Positions 5,057 to 6,232 of a stretch of DNA of 6,232 nt are shown in pieces (positions within the stretch are counted from its first letter, which is position 1; every line of letters begins with the position of its first letter). Under the pieces are notes generated by a model that did no database searches, was not told where the DNA came from, and worked only from the letters and a program-made list of their open reading frames with translations. Source of the stretch: Rhizobiaceae bacterium (lineage in GTDB: Bacteria > Pseudomonadota > Alphaproteobacteria > Rhizobiales > Rhizobiaceae). The stretch spans positions 1 to 6,232 of the forward strand of contig JAGWJK010000283.1 of assembly GCA_028865845.1 (NCBI GenBank), in the 5' to 3' direction. The position numbers and the translations under genes are program-made.

Positions 5057-6232
5057 CTATGCCCGCTTTGTCAGCGGAAACCGTTCCTTCAGCAGGCGGA
5101 GCACGGAATCGGAGCCCATCGGCGGTCCGAAGATGAAGCTCTGCCCATAGGCGCAACCCATCTTGGCGAGTTCCAGCGCGTCCTCTTCCGATTCAATTCC
5201 CTCGGCCACGACGCGCATGTTGAGTTCCCGCGCCATGGAGATAACGGAGCGCAAGAGGACCGCTTTCTTGTCGCTGTCGTCGCGTACCATCGCCTTGTCG
5301 AGCTTGATGGTGTCGAAGGGGAAGCGGGTGAGATAGGCAAGCGAGGAGTAACCGGTGCCGAAATCGTCGAGCGCTAGGCCGATGCCGGCTTCCCGCAGCT
5401 TGTTCAGCACGAGACGAGCCTGCTCCGGATTTTCCATCACCTGCGATTCCGTCAGTTCCAGCTTGATGCGGTTCGGCTCGCAATGCGTCTTGGCGAGCAG
5501 GGCGCGGATATCGTCGTAAAGCTCGTTGTTGAGCAGCTGGACGCTGGAGAGGTTGATGGAAACGAAGAGCGGCAGATCGCCGGTCTGGCGCTGCCACGCC
5601 ATGAGATCGTTGGTTGCCTGTTCCATCGCAAACATACCGAGCGGCCCGATGATATCGGAAGCCTCGGCGATCGGAATGAATTCGGACGGCGGGATACTGC
5701 CGCGCTTCGGATGCTCCCAGCGCATCAGTGCCTCGAAGCCGGCGACCTCGGCATCCTCCAGCCGAACGATCGGCTGGTAGACGAGCGAAAGTTCCTTGCG
5801 CTCCACGGCGCGGCGAAGATCGGTTTCCAATTGCAGGCGGTCGGTGCCGAAGGAGCGGAACGCCGGTTGAAACGGCTCGACGCGATTGCCGCCGGCGCGC
5901 TTGGCGCGGTACATGGCAAGCTCGGCGTCACTGAGGAGACCGGCAGCACTTTCCTGCTGGTCGACCCAGGAGGTCAGGCCGATCGATGCCGTCAGGATGA
6001 TTTCGCGATTGGCAAAATTGATCGGCACCATGATCGCCTTGCTGATCGCATCGGCAAAATCGGCAACCTTGGCAGGATCGCGCTCGGACACGAGGATCAG
6101 GCCGAACTGGTCGCCGGACAACCGCGCCAGCGTATCCTGCGGCTTCATCAGCCGGCGCAGACGCCGCGTCAAGGCGATCAGGATATTGTCGCCGGCCGCA
6201 ACGCCGAGAGCATCGTTCACCAGCTTGTAGCG
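5057..6232 (-). CDS. GGDEF-EAL protein, likely c-di-GMP phosphodiesterase (5' end cut by window)
   Basis: The C-terminal 391 residues of a larger signalling protein; the N-terminal sensor region lies beyond base 6232. Visible residues 1-125 are the rest of a GGDEF domain (KLVNDALGVAAGD, then LARLSGDQF at 36-43). The signature is SGDQF rather than GG[DE]EF and the I-site is KPQD rather than RxxD, so diguanylate cyclase activity is doubtful; such domains often bind GTP or act as regulators. The EAL domain (about 145-385) keeps the whole set of catalytic residues: E167 in FEALMRW, N in SINLS, ELTES, DDFG, K in IKLDKA, the E residues of AEGIES, and Q in YGQSF. It should hydrolyse c-di-GMP to pGpG and favour motility over biofilm. 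It converges with the peptidase gene. Confidence 0.93.
   Translation of the reverse strand, partial: RYKLVNDALGVAAGDNILIALTRRLRRLMKPQDTLARLSGDQFGLILVSERDPAKVADFADAISKAIMVPINFANREIILTASIGLTSWVDQQESAAGLLSDAELAMYRAKRAGGNRVEPFQPAFRSFGTDRLQLETDLRRAVERKELSLVYQPIVRLEDAEVAGFEALMRWEHPKRGSIPPSEFIPIAEASDIIGPLGMFAMEQATNDLMAWQRQTGDLPLFVSINLSSVQLLNNELYDDIRALLAKTHCEPNRIKLELTESQVMENPEQARLVLNKLREAGIGLALDDFGTGYSSLAYLTRFPFDTIKLDKAMVRDDSDKKAVLLRSVISMARELNMRVVAEGIESEEDALELAKMGCAYGQSFIFGPPMGSDSVLRLLKERFPLTKRA

Noticed and set aside
1..6232. CRISPR array, insertion sequence, tRNA or rRNA genes
   Set aside because: No regularly spaced repeats, transposase motifs, terminal inverted repeats or tRNA-like cloverleaf sequences were seen by reading both strands.

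Overview
The window looks like chromosomal DNA from an alphaproteobacterium of the Rhizobium/Agrobacterium group. This rests on the high-GC coding style, a textbook EcfG-type general-stress promoter (GGAAC-N16-CGTT) in front of a CsbD-like gene, a Zur-type operator in front of an AztA-like zinc transporter gene, and the mix of alphaproteobacterial families. Genus and species are inferred; no marker gene fixes them.

Layout, left to right. (1) Bases 1-664, minus strand: the start of a metal-uptake operon. It has a Zur-like palindrome (649-664), a previously easy-to-miss 42-residue single-span membrane protein (507-635), and an overlapping, truncated ABC ATPase of the AztA zinc family (1-510). 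(2) Bases 665-830: an AT-rich intergenic region carrying a minus-strand intrinsic terminator and a consensus TATAAT box that together outline a possible ~90-nt small RNA. It also holds repeats that could be the operator of the following toxin-antitoxin pair. (3) 831-1389, plus strand: a ParD/ParE type II toxin-antitoxin module whose toxin has codon use unlike its neighbours. (4) 1392-2847, minus strand: a DsbD/ScsB-type N-terminal domain made as a stand-alone exported protein, its own terminator, then a 1-Cys Prx5-family peroxiredoxin. A hairpin between convergent parE and the peroxiredoxin gene could terminate both. (5) 2848-3882, plus strand: YqgE/AlgH family protein, then the EcfG promoter, a CsbD-like stress protein and a strong terminator. 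(6) 3971-5044, plus strand: a zinc-ribbon metallopeptidase with an HEMGH site. (7) 5057-6232, minus strand: C-terminal part of a GGDEF-EAL protein whose cyclase motif is degenerate (SGDQF) and whose EAL phosphodiesterase site looks intact.

A loose theme is stress and redox/metal homeostasis: zinc uptake, peroxide reduction, periplasmic thiol chemistry, general stress response and c-di-GMP breakdown. The genes face different ways and have their own signals, so most are neighbours rather than one operon. I see no clearly new multi-gene system. The best leads are the small membrane protein in the Zur-controlled operon, the candidate small RNA, the orphan DsbD N-domain and the one-sided GGDEF-EAL enzyme.
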